A stretch of 38,993 nucleotides of DNA from Pseudobacteriovorax antillogorgiicola (lineage in GTDB: Bacteria > Bdellovibrionota_B > Oligoflexia > Oligoflexales > RGVZ01). Position 1 is the stretch's first letter, and every line of letters starts with the position of its first letter. Positions 31,851 to 38,993 of the stretch are shown in pieces. A program made the position numbers and the translations under genes. The notes beneath the pieces were generated by a model. The model did not search any database, had not been told where the DNA came from, and saw nothing but the letters and a program-made list of their open reading frames with translations. Location of the stretch: the NCBI GenBank assembly GCA_945865565.1, contig CAMBEK010000017.1:1-38993 (forward strand), written 5' to 3'.

Positions 31851-32978
31851 ATGAAACAATGGCTCCGACGGCTTAATGTAGTTCTTGATCAGAGGGCAAC
31901 CCCGAGGCGGGTTTTCTTTATGATCCTGCTGGCTTTTTTTTGGCAGGCAGCCTTTGTTTTCTTTATCGGACAGTCCCGCGGGGTTTCCTTGGACAAGCTG
32001 CTCCGCAGTTGGGATGCGGGTTGGTATTTGCGCATCGCTGGTGAGGGGTACTCCGGTTCAGGATGGGCATTTTTCCCCCTTTATCCGCTGATGATCGCCG
32101 GTTGGGCACATGTGACGGGGATGCCCTTGGCGATAGCCGGTCTTACTTTTTCACTTGCTTGCTACGCTGCGGCGATCTCAATCTACCTGCGTGCAACAGC
32201 CCTTGACGCCCCCGGGACACAGCTTCCTCGTGGCAATAATCTGGGGTGGATGCTGTTTATTTTTTCGCCGGCAGCCTGGGTTTTTTTTCATCCGCACACG
32301 GAATCCCTTTATCTGTTGCTCCTGTGCGGGACGCTGTTTTTTTGGGGTAAAAGGCAGTGGCGTCTTGCGGCCTTTATCGCGGGGCTTTCGGCCTTGACCA
32401 AAAACCAAGGAACTTTTTTGGCCCTGGCGACGGGATTGGCGGCCGGGTTTGACGGGTGGCGCGGAGGACGCGGAATCACCCGGTCGTTTGCTATTTTTGC
32501 GGTTTGCGGCGTTATAAGCGGTGGACTTTACGCCTTGTATCCCCTCTACCAGTATCAGGTGGCGGGAGATCCTTTTTTGTTCCTTCATTCTCAGGTCGAA
32601 TGGCGCCCAGAGATGACCTGGGCGTCGTATGTCAGGACGTTCTGGTTCGGTAACGCGTGGCAGAATACAAATTTCGGCAGCTTGATTCACCATGCCTTCT
32701 TTTTCGTCCTTGTTTGGTGTGTTGTCCGCCTCGCGGCAGCCAGGCCCAGGGATCTGATTTGGGTTTATTTTGCCCTTCATGTTGGCATAATGCCCCTATC
32801 GGGCGAACTGGTTACAGATTTTCGTTATGCGGCAGTGCTGTTGCCGTTGTGGCTGATGGGTGGGCGATGGTTATTCCAATTCAAGTGGAAGTTCTTGCCG
32901 TCCGCGGCATTGATCGTAACGTTGGTTTTACATCAAATTGTGCTTCGAAATTCATTGATTGGCCGTTGGGCCTATTGA
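31851..32978 (+). CDS. PIG-V-like GT-C mannosyltransferase, polytopic membrane
   Basis: This 375-residue integral membrane protein has about 8-10 hydrophobic helices. The first periplasmic loop contains SWDAGWYLRIAGEGY followed by WAFFPLYPLMI. That Trp-Asp and Phe-Phe-Pro-x-Tyr-Pro combination is the signature of the PIG-V/GT76 mannosyltransferase-like family. Such enzymes use polyprenyl-phosphate-linked sugars outside the cytoplasmic membrane. The acceptor here is unknown. The ATG at 31851 is used; the Shine-Dalgarno is weak. The GtrB-like donor-synthase gene follows 10 nt after its stop. Confidence 0.8.
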   Translation: MKQWLRRLNVVLDQRATPRRVFFMILLAFFWQAAFVFFIGQSRGVSLDKLLRSWDAGWYLRIAGEGYSGSGWAFFPLYPLMIAGWAHVTGMPLAIAGLTFSLACYAAAISIYLRATALDAPGTQLPRGNNLGWMLFIFSPAAWVFFHPHTESLYLLLLCGTLFFWGKRQWRLAAFIAGLSALTKNQGTFLALATGLAAGFDGWRGGRGITRSFAIFAVCGVISGGLYALYPLYQYQVAGDPFLFLHSQVEWRPEMTWASYVRTFWFGNAWQNTNFGSLIHHAFFFVLVWCVVRLAAARPRDLIWVYFALHVGIMPLSGELVTDFRYAAVLLPLWLMGGRWLFQFKWKFLPSAALIVTLVLHQIVLRNSLIGRWAY

Positions 32979-32988
32979 GGAAGCCGGG

Positions 32989-33948
32989 ATGAGCACACAA
33001 CCGAAGCTAAGCATCGTTGTGCCCGTTCGCAATGAAGAAGCTTGCGTCGAAGAGTTCATCCGGCGTACGGAAGCTGCCTTGAGTGGTCTGGCCGGTCTTT
33101 CTGGTGACTACGAATTGATCTTTATTGACGACGGTTCATCGGACCGGACGTATGCTTTGATTGAGGAAAAACATCGCAGGAACAGCCGGATCAAGTGTGT
33201 CTCCTTGTCAAGAAATGCAGGGCATCAGGCTGCATTGTTGTGCGGCATCCGGCGGGCCAAAGGGAGCGCGGTCGTCATGATGGATGGCGATTTGCAGCAT
33301 CCACCAGAGGTGATTCCTGAACTGCTGGAGCGGCTCAATGCCGGTTGGTCGGTGGTCCACTGCGTGCGTAGAAACTCCCAAGGACCCAACTTTTTTAAAA
33401 ATGTGTATTCCAGGTTTTTTTACTGGTTCTTCAACCGGATTTCACCCGTCAAGATCACGCCCAATGCCTCGGATTTCCGGATCATGGACCGTCGTTCCGT
33501 GGATGCGTTGCTTGCAATGCCGGAAGTCTCGCCTTTCTTGCGGGGGATGGTTCCCTATATTGGCTTCCGCCAGTGTGATCTGGAATTTGAGTGCGCGCCG
33601 CGTTTTGCTGGGCAGGCCTCCTATACCTTGAATAAATCAATGCGCCTTGCTTTTGACGGGCTGTTTTCCTTCAGCACTTGGCCGCTTCAATTGCCATTTA
33701 TGGCCGGCCTTCTGATGTTGGTGCTTGCGCTGGTTTATCTTCTGGTCTGCGTTGCACTGGCTGTCTCTGGCAAGGGCGATCTCGTACCCGGTTGGTTGAG
33801 CTTGATCAGCCTTCAGTTGATGCTGTTTGCCCTTCAAGTGTTGTTCACCGGAATTGTGGGGCTCTATGTTGGCAAGATTTATCATGAGGTCAAGCGTCGT
33901 CCAGCCTACTTTATCGACAAGGCCATCGGAGAAACGCCTGATGTCTGA
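32989..33948 (+). CDS. GT2 polyprenyl-phosphate glycosyltransferase (GtrB/ArnC/DPM1-like)
   Basis: This is a 319-residue glycosyltransferase family 2 enzyme with a C-terminal membrane anchor. The catalytic domain has LSIVVPVRNEEACVEEFI, LIFIDDGSSDRT, VVMMDGDLQHPPE (DxD) and SDFRIMDRRSVDAL, which is the GtrB/ArnC pattern. Two hydrophobic helices follow at ~235-300 (MAGLLMLVLALVYLLVCVAL and LMLFALQVLFTGIVGLYVG). It ends YHEVKRRPAYFI, also typical. It should charge undecaprenyl phosphate with a sugar on the cytoplasmic face. ATG at 32989 is preferred, with GAGG 8 nt upstream. It is flanked by the GT-C gene that could use its product and by a deacetylase gene. Confidence 0.92.
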   Translation: MSTQPKLSIVVPVRNEEACVEEFIRRTEAALSGLAGLSGDYELIFIDDGSSDRTYALIEEKHRRNSRIKCVSLSRNAGHQAALLCGIRRAKGSAVVMMDGDLQHPPEVIPELLERLNAGWSVVHCVRRNSQGPNFFKNVYSRFFYWFFNRISPVKITPNASDFRIMDRRSVDALLAMPEVSPFLRGMVPYIGFRQCDLEFECAPRFAGQASYTLNKSMRLAFDGLFSFSTWPLQLPFMAGLLMLVLALVYLLVCVALAVSGKGDLVPGWLSLISLQLMLFALQVLFTGIVGLYVGKIYHEVKRRPAYFIDKAIGETPDV

Positions 33949-33957
33949 CCAGAATCG

Positions 33958-34821
33958 ATGAACATTAGTCCCCGTCGTAAACTGATTGTCACAGCCGACG
34001 ATCTTGGGTTGTCGCCCCTGATCACCGACGGAATTTTTCGCGCCCATCGGGAAGGAATCGTCACCGCTGCTGCGTTGCTCGTAAATGCGCCTGGGACAGA
34101 CGATGCTGTGGCAAAGATCCACGCATATCCGGATTTACAGATTGGCCTTCATTTGGGAGTTGTCGAGGGGCACTCGCTATTGGGCAGGCATTCATCCATC
34201 ACGGATTCAAATTCTTATTTTGGCGATGATAAAATTTGCCTGCATCGCCATTGGAAGCCGTTTCTTGCACGGTATTTGTCGGGTGTGCTTGATTTGCGTG
34301 AAATCGAGCAGGAGTTTGAAGTTCAGATTCAGAAATTTATGACATTTTTTCCTTCGATTCCATTTCTAAATTCAACCCAGCATCTGCATATCTTGCCTGG
34401 GGTTTCAGAAATCGTGATTCGCTTGTGCAAAAAATACCAGATTAAGAACGTCCGGGTTCCATCCAGCATGGTGCCGGAATCGAGTGGACTGTTGCGGCGT
34501 TTGATCGGGATCCCCTATCGATTGCTGGGTGTCCGTTTCAGGGTTTTATGCCGTCGGGCTGGCATCGGTCATGCGGATCATTTTGCAGGATTTTTTCGTT
34601 GCGGCCATCAGGACGTCGAATCGATCCAGAAGATGATCAGTCAATTTTCTGAGGGTGTTACCGAGTTGATGCTGCACCCTGCTTTTGATGACTTGGCTTT
34701 GCGTCAGAAGATGCCTTGGGCCTACACAGATGTTGAGTGGGTTTCGGAGATGGAAGCGGCATGCTCTCCACTGGTCCGTCAACGATTGGCAAGTGAGTCA
34801 ATTGATCTAGTCCGCTATTAA
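33958..34821 (+). CDS. YdjC/ChbG-family carbohydrate deacetylase (HpnK-like)
   Basis: This 287-residue metal-dependent deacetylase of the YdjC family has LIVTADDLGLSPLIT (metal Asp pair), IGLHLGVVEG (His), NSTQHLHILPG (His) and ELMLHPAF near the end. ChbG removes acetyl groups from chitooligosaccharides. The branch found next to GtrB-like glycosyltransferases, including hopanoid-associated HpnK, probably acts on lipid-linked amino sugars. ATG at 33958 is 9 nt after the upstream stop. Its stop codon directly abuts the recD2 stop on the other strand. Confidence 0.88.
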   Translation: MNISPRRKLIVTADDLGLSPLITDGIFRAHREGIVTAAALLVNAPGTDDAVAKIHAYPDLQIGLHLGVVEGHSLLGRHSSITDSNSYFGDDKICLHRHWKPFLARYLSGVLDLREIEQEFEVQIQKFMTFFPSIPFLNSTQHLHILPGVSEIVIRLCKKYQIKNVRVPSSMVPESSGLLRRLIGIPYRLLGVRFRVLCRRAGIGHADHFAGFFRCGHQDVESIQKMISQFSEGVTELMLHPAFDDLALRQKMPWAYTDVEWVSEMEAACSPLVRQRLASESIDLVRY

Positions 34822-37122
34822 CTAGGACATCTTCAGGGCCCAGCGGATCCGTTCAATGAGTTGGGTCTGGCGTTTGGCTGAAACCTGATTGCGCACAGAA
34901 TAACCAAGGGCCTTTTTGGAGCCAACAAAAATGGCGAATTTCCGGGCCCTGGTGAGTGCAGTATAAATCAGGTTTCGTTGCAGCATGATGTAATGCTGCA
35001 TCGATACTGGGATCACAACGGCGGGGAATTCACTGCCCTGGGATTTGTGGATGGTGATTGCATACGCCAAGCGGAGATCGCCAATTTCTTCGGCCCCATA
35101 GGTGACAAGGCGACCGTCGGGAAAGGCCACCAGGACCTTTCCGCCTTCAACCCCGGCCTCGCGCACAAATCCGATGTCTCCGTTGAAAACACCAAGATCA
35201 TAGTTGTTAACCAGCTGAATCACCTTGTCGCTCTGGCGAAACATGCGGCGCGATTTTTCGCTGCGAGTACCCGTACCGGACTCTCCCTGACCGCGGTCCG
35301 GATTCAACAGGCGCTGCAACTCTTCGTTGAAGGTTTGCGTCCCAAGATCGCCACGGTTCATAGGTGTCAGGATTTGAATGTCGCGAACGGGATCAAGACC
35401 AAGTTTTTCAGGAATATCAGACGCCACGAGTTTCTTGATGGTCTCCATGACGTCTTCCGAAGTCTCTACCTCGATAAATTGGCAGTCACTGGATTCGTCC
35501 TGGTTTTTTGAAAACTCCGGTTCCTGCCCCTTGTTGATGGTGTGGGCGGTCCGGATGATGTGGGATTGATGGGCCTGTCGGAAAATTTGATCCAGCTTGA
35601 TGAAGGGTATTTGACGCGACTCAATCAGGTCGCGCAAAACGTTTCCTGGGCCAACCGATGGTAGCTGGTCAACGTCACCGATCAAGATGAGTTGGGATTT
35701 ATTTGGAAGTGCCTTGATCAGATTTGCCATCAATCGGATATCGATCATCGAGGCTTCGTCGATGATGGTAACTTGAGCGTCCAGAGGATTTTCATCCGTC
35801 CTGGTGAATCCTCCAACCGCCGGCGCCCATTCCAGGAGGCGGTGGATGGTCTTGGCCTTTTCAGCAGCGACTTCGCTCAACCTCTGGGCCGCGCGACCCG
35901 TCGGCGCGCCAAGGGCGACTTTTTTTCCCATCGCCTTAAACAGCCGGATGATCACATTGGCGGTGGTCGTTTTACCAACGCCAGGTCCGCCGGTCAGAAC
36001 AAAGACCCCACTTTGTACGGCAAATTTCAATGACTGCAGCTGGCCGTCGCTCAGGGTCGTGCCAGAAGCAGAAACGTAGCGATCAATCCAGTTGGCCACG
36101 CGCTCGTTATCGACATCAACGGGTTGGCTCAACAGGCGTGCGATTCCCTCGGCGACATCAGCCTCGGCAGCCCTCAGCTCGCCCCTGTAGTGGCCTTCGC
36201 CCGACTCGCCCATTTGGGTGTGAACTTTTTCAGTGATGACCGCCCCTGAATTCTGCAGGGCTCGAAGTTCCCCATCCAGGCGTGTCGACAATTGGGCTTC
36301 GGGTAAATCCAGCGTCGCCGAAAGGCCAGCCGTCAATTGTGGGCTGGTCAGGTAGCAATGGCCTTTGTCTTCGGCTTGCTGCAACTGATACAGGATGGCG
36401 GCCCGCACCCGTTGGGGTGAGTCTTTGGTGATGCCGACATTCAAGGCAATCGCATCGGCTTTGAGAAAACCGATCCCATGGAGGTCTTCTGCCAGGCGAT
36501 ATGGGTCCGTCGTGACAACTTCTATGGTTCCGGCGCCGTAAAGTTTGAATATTTTGCGCGCAAAGTTTGGCGTGATTCCATGCTGGTTGAGAAACATCAT
36601 GATGTCGGCGCCGGCCCGTTGGGATTGCCACGCCTCAATGATGACTTGCGCCTTTTTACGCGCGATGCTTTTCACCTGCATCAAACAGGCTGGGTTTTCA
36701 TCCAGGATTTTGAAAGTTTTTTCACCGAAGTGAGCAACGATGCGCCCTGCTGTTTTTTCGCCGATGCCCTTGATCAGGCCGGAGGAAAGGTAGCGGATCA
36801 TTGCTGGTTTGGATGTCGGTCTCACCGGTAAAGCCCGGTCGATTTTGAATTGCCGGCCGTACTGCGCGTGAGAACTCCACGTGCCAGTGAACTGGAACAG
36901 CTCGCCGGCTTTGATGTCGACAAAAACTCCCGTCGCGGTGACGGTGACATTGGTAGCGGTGTCACGAATGCGCAGGACGCTGTAGCCATTTTCCGCATTG
37001 GAGTAAGTGACACGCTCCACTTCGCCGCGCAGGGTGGACGCAGCACCAGCCTCGGCACGCAACTCCGCGTCGGAGCGGGCCTCGTTTTGCGAGTGACGGT
37101 TTTGGCTGTCGAAGGCAGTCAC
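34822..37122 (-). CDS. recD2: RecD2-type SF1B DNA helicase
   Basis: This is a 5'-3' DNA helicase that acts without RecBC, of about 766 residues. The N-terminal OB-like domain begins LRGEVERVTYSNAENGYSVL, and the HhH region contains LSSGLIKGIGEKTAGRIVAHF. The helicase core has Walker A GGPGVGKTTT (Lys384), Walker B IIDEASMID (~450), FIKLDQIFRQA, YAITIHKSQGSEFPAVVIP and YTALTRARKFAIFV (~720). GTG at 37122 is favoured: it follows AGGGG and lies just before family homology. An ATG at 37284 would add 54 residues of unrelated composition across the hpf upstream region. It is divergent from hpf and convergent with the deacetylase gene, with no base between stop codons. Confidence 0.94.
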   Translation of the reverse strand: MTAFDSQNRHSQNEARSDAELRAEAGAASTLRGEVERVTYSNAENGYSVLRIRDTATNVTVTATGVFVDIKAGELFQFTGTWSSHAQYGRQFKIDRALPVRPTSKPAMIRYLSSGLIKGIGEKTAGRIVAHFGEKTFKILDENPACLMQVKSIARKKAQVIIEAWQSQRAGADIMMFLNQHGITPNFARKIFKLYGAGTIEVVTTDPYRLAEDLHGIGFLKADAIALNVGITKDSPQRVRAAILYQLQQAEDKGHCYLTSPQLTAGLSATLDLPEAQLSTRLDGELRALQNSGAVITEKVHTQMGESGEGHYRGELRAAEADVAEGIARLLSQPVDVDNERVANWIDRYVSASGTTLSDGQLQSLKFAVQSGVFVLTGGPGVGKTTTANVIIRLFKAMGKKVALGAPTGRAAQRLSEVAAEKAKTIHRLLEWAPAVGGFTRTDENPLDAQVTIIDEASMIDIRLMANLIKALPNKSQLILIGDVDQLPSVGPGNVLRDLIESRQIPFIKLDQIFRQAHQSHIIRTAHTINKGQEPEFSKNQDESSDCQFIEVETSEDVMETIKKLVASDIPEKLGLDPVRDIQILTPMNRGDLGTQTFNEELQRLLNPDRGQGESGTGTRSEKSRRMFRQSDKVIQLVNNYDLGVFNGDIGFVREAGVEGGKVLVAFPDGRLVTYGAEEIGDLRLAYAITIHKSQGSEFPAVVIPVSMQHYIMLQRNLIYTALTRARKFAIFVGSKKALGYSVRNQVSAKRQTQLIERIRWALKMS

Positions 37123-37304
37123 GTCCTGAAAAACCCCTGAAAAATAACAAGACAGGCAAAGGTATCTACTCGAAACGATTATTGAAAATGGGCTGTTTTG
37201 GCAAGTCCCAATAAATTTACTAATGCCTCGGAAAAGGCAGCCGAAGAGTCTTTTGTAGCAATGAATTACACGTGAAGTTGTCACGGATCTGAAGGAGGTT
37301 TTTG

Positions 37305-37742
37305 ATGCATTTCCGCTTTGCTTTCAAGCACATGGACACGTCCCCAGCACTAACCCGATATGCCGAGGAGAAGATCACTGAACGTGTCACCAAGTTCGTT
37401 ACCAAGCCTGTTGAGGCCCATGTGACATTTACGGTGGACAACCTGAATCACTCTGTTCGTTGCACCCTGACCGGGGGCGACGGCTTCAATCTCGAGGTCG
37501 AGCATGCCTGCGGAGACATGTACGGTTCCATCGACCACATGATGGACAAAATGACGTCACAATTAAAGCGCCACAAGGAGAAGCTTAAGGGTCACAAGTC
37601 AAAGCGGCAGTTGCGCCTTCTTGATCCAATGGACAAGAATTATGCGTTCAGCGCGCCGCGTGAATTTGACATTGAATCTGAGCCAGTAGACGCCGAGGAC
37701 ATCCTTAAATTTGAGATGGCCCGGCGGCGTATGGCGCGGTGA
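37305..37742 (+). CDS. hpf: Ribosome hibernation-promoting factor (short HPF/YfiA type)
   Basis: This 145-residue S30AE-domain protein starts FRFAFKHMDTSPALTRYAEE and contains NHSVRCTLTGGDGFNLEVE and GDMYGSIDHMMDKM, with the basic KRHKEKLKGHKSKR closing the domain at ~104. It binds the 30S decoding centre and stabilises inactive ribosomes. After the S30AE core it has ~40 extra residues ending ILKFEMARRRMAR, longer than short HPF but not the long-HPF dimerisation domain. ATG at 37305 has an ideal GGAGG about 6 nt upstream. The usual rpoN neighbour is absent. The 182-bp gap from recD2 is AT-rich and presumably contains the divergent promoters; no clear hexamers were identified. Confidence 0.93.
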   Translation: MHFRFAFKHMDTSPALTRYAEEKITERVTKFVTKPVEAHVTFTVDNLNHSVRCTLTGGDGFNLEVEHACGDMYGSIDHMMDKMTSQLKRHKEKLKGHKSKRQLRLLDPMDKNYAFSAPREFDIESEPVDAEDILKFEMARRRMAR

Positions 37743-37835
37743 TAAGACCGCGTTGCCCCGCGGTCCTGGCGTAGAAGGGATAGCGCCGGAACCGTTGTTT
37801 GACCTCGTCCGGTCATGTGGGGCGTGTAAAACGAT

Positions 37836-37865
37836 GGGGCAGGACTGTAGCATTGGTCCTGCCCC
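37836..37865 (+). terminator. Strong hairpin downstream of hpf
   Basis: GGGGCAGGAC (37836-37845) and GTCCTGCCCC (37856-37865) form a perfect 10-bp GC-rich stem with a 10-nt loop, 94 nt after the hpf stop. Only GTCATTT follows, so the U-tract is poor. It may be a terminator, a processing/3'-protection hairpin, or a structured leader for the lipoprotein gene 45 nt downstream. Confidence 0.6.
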
Positions 37866-37910
37866 GTCATTTAAATGCAAATCCAACATGCAGCACAATC
37901 AGGAGTCCAC

Positions 37911-38525
37911 ATGACCATTTTTCTAAGGGTGGGGTACTTGACGTCAGTCGTTGCCGTCCTGGCGATTTTCCCCGGTTGCGGCAAAGACGAAGAGGAGAAG
38001 GCGGCTTTTCTGGCAAACCTCCATGGAACTTGGATCCAGGCATGCCGCGCGACTGCGGATGGAGCTGGTTACATCAAGCAGGAAGTCATTTCATTCGGTG
38101 AGGACTCAATGGCTTTGAACCAGACTTATGCCTCCGACGCAGAATGCCTCACCAAGACACTCGAGAATAAATTTGTCTATTCGCTGACCCTCGGCGGGGC
38201 AGCCTCCGAGCCAGCGGGTTCGACGGAACTGACCGCGAAGGTTACCAAATTACTCGTGACGCCACACATCGATGCGGTGACGAATGTCTATAATGCCGCG
38301 AATATTTGCACTTCTGGTGGGACCCAGTGGGTGACTGCGGAAGAGCGGGATATTTCTTCGTGCGCAGGCGTCGGTGACGCGTCGCAGTATACGCTCATCA
38401 GCATCGACGAGCAAAAGAAACCGAAAGAGATCTACCTTGGGGACTGTGATCAGTCTGGCAGGGATTGTTCGCTCCCGGAAAAGCGTCCGACGAAGGTTCA
38501 GGATTCACCGTTCCAGAAACAGTGA
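37911..38525 (+). CDS. Putative lipoprotein, lipocalin-like size
   Basis: This 204-residue lipoprotein starts at ATG 37911 (AGGAG 5 nt upstream), with signal FLRVGYLTSVVAVLAI and lipobox FPGC, then an acidic KDEEE stretch. The mature part starts LHGTWIQACRAT and continues with alternating beta-type segments and several Cys residues (DAEC, NICTSGG, ISSCAG, GDCDQSGRDC). This overall look resembles small exported beta-barrel proteins beginning Gly-Thr-Trp. No specific family is claimed. Function unknown. The group II intron begins 39 nt after its stop codon on the same strand. Confidence 0.75.
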   Translation: MTIFLRVGYLTSVVAVLAIFPGCGKDEEEKAAFLANLHGTWIQACRATADGAGYIKQEVISFGEDSMALNQTYASDAECLTKTLENKFVYSLTLGGAASEPAGSTELTAKVTKLLVTPHIDAVTNVYNAANICTSGGTQWVTAEERDISSCAGVGDASQYTLISIDEQKKPKEIYLGDCDQSGRDCSLPEKRPTKVQDSPFQKQ

Positions 38526-38563
38526 GCCGGCATTTTGGCACGCCATCTGCATTACCTTTTTAT

Positions 38564-38993
38564 GTGTTTGGAACGCAGCGATGCTAGCCAAACACTCTGG
38601 CGGGTGAGAGTCCTGCCGGTGGAATCGTCCAGATGCCACCGTAGTCGTGGCCGCTGCCTGCGCGGGTAACCTCGCAGGCAGAAGCCGGCTGAAAAGCCCT
38701 CCGTGAGTTCGTACGGGGGGCGGGCGAACTGACAGGTTGTAGCGTGAGCGAACCTTTAAGCCCAACGTGGACCTTGTGGTTAACGGATCGCAGGGAGCGG
38801 GAACGTGCCGAGCCTCTTCAAATAAGGCGAAGGCCATTGCAGCGAGCGAAGAACTGGACAAGTGCAGCTTGCTGATGTTCTGGGGGCGGACAGGATGACA
38901 TGTCAGGAAAGAGTGTTGGTGAAAGCACGGAACCTCTTGTAGCGCCCAAGCGTTCTCCAACGCGCGGGCAGGCAAGCTGGGAAAAGTCCCCGC
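38564..38993 (+). mobile_element. Group II intron, 5' portion (domain I), truncated by the window edge
   Basis: The last ~430 nt encode no credible protein and instead show the look of a bacterial group II intron 5' end. It opens GTGTTTGG, close to the GUGYG consensus, and this octamer pairs perfectly with CCAAACAC at 38588-38595. Next is GGCGGGTGAGAGTCCTGCC (38599-38617), a stem-loop whose GGGTGAGAGTCC element is common in bacterial introns. Further stems include CTGCCTGCG/CGCAGGCAG (38654-38684 region), followed by GTGAGCGAACC. The intron-encoded reverse transcriptase would lie beyond the right edge. The exact 5' boundary is inferred. No terminator hairpin is obvious between the lipoprotein stop and the insertion point. 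Confidence 0.72.

Noticed and set aside
37123-37284. 54-residue N-terminal extension of RecD2 and a possible sigma-54 site in the same stretch
   Set aside because: The extension has unrelated composition and covers the hpf upstream region; the TGGCA seen there lacks the matching -12 GC at the right distance.
38526-38563. Class C-type insertion of the intron behind a terminator hairpin
   Set aside because: Only a 4-bp TGGC/GCCA stem is present before the T-rich stretch, so a terminator-targeted insertion is not supported.
38505-38975. 156-codon minus-strand frame over the right end
   Set aside because: It overlaps structured intron-like RNA sequence, is low-complexity in translation and has no ribosome-binding site.

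Overview
This is a dense, protein-coding chromosomal segment from a Gram-negative bacterium. Several products carry Sec signal peptides or lipoboxes. GTG and TTG starts are frequent, gene overlaps are common and the base composition is slightly GC-rich. The gene mix (CFI-box-CTERM protein, M13 and S8 secreted proteases, agmatinase-type ureohydrolase, bifunctional Rel, RecD2, short HPF) fits the Bdellovibrionota/Oligoflexia or another former-deltaproteobacterial lineage. That assignment is inference; no rRNA or other strong phylogenetic marker is present.

Layout. (1) 1-10299, minus strand: one long directon reading right to left. It runs MBL-fold hydrolase, CFI-box secreted protein, DEDDh exonuclease, then a leucine/isoprenoid acyl-CoA operon (carboxylase beta, AtuA-like, enoyl-CoA hydratase, biotin-carrying carboxylase alpha), then a winged-helix-like protein cut by the left edge. 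(2) 10468-12012, plus: rpsP-rimM-trmD, converging with a minus-strand SAM methyltransferase (12020-13375). (3) 13506-21930, plus: M13 metallopeptidase, an unknown protein, an unusual SDR-glutathione peroxidase fusion, a divergent LigA, a ureohydrolase and a DinB-like protein. (4) 27273-21937, minus: a small protein with an H-box-like helical hairpin, gmk, rel/spoT, a small secreted protein and a GT2-methyltransferase fusion. (5) 27339-34821, plus: S8 protease lipoprotein, small membrane protein, repeat-like lipoprotein, Ser/Thr kinase, then an envelope glycolipid set (PIG-V-like GT-C, GtrB-like GT2, YdjC deacetylase). (6) recD2 on minus (37122-34822), hpf on plus, a lipoprotein, and the first ~430 nt of a probable group II intron running off the right edge.

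How the genes work together. The acyl-CoA operon supplies the carboxylation and hydration steps after isovaleryl-CoA oxidation (or the terpenoid equivalent); the dehydrogenase and HMG-CoA lyase are not here. gmk and rel share one transcription unit, linking GTP synthesis with (p)ppGpp. The GT2, GT-C and deacetylase genes look like a polyprenyl-phosphate-sugar donor synthase with its user and a modifying enzyme. Three convergent gene pairs have 0-7 nt between them, which leaves no room for ordinary intergenic terminators.

The most notable items are the SDR-GPx fusion, the S8 protease with both an N-terminal lipobox and a C-terminal sorting-like tail, the stand-alone H-box hairpin protein next to gmk-rel, a 28-nt palindrome at the 5' end of the convergent methyltransferase gene, and the truncated group II intron. 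No tRNA, rRNA, CRISPR array or transposase was seen.
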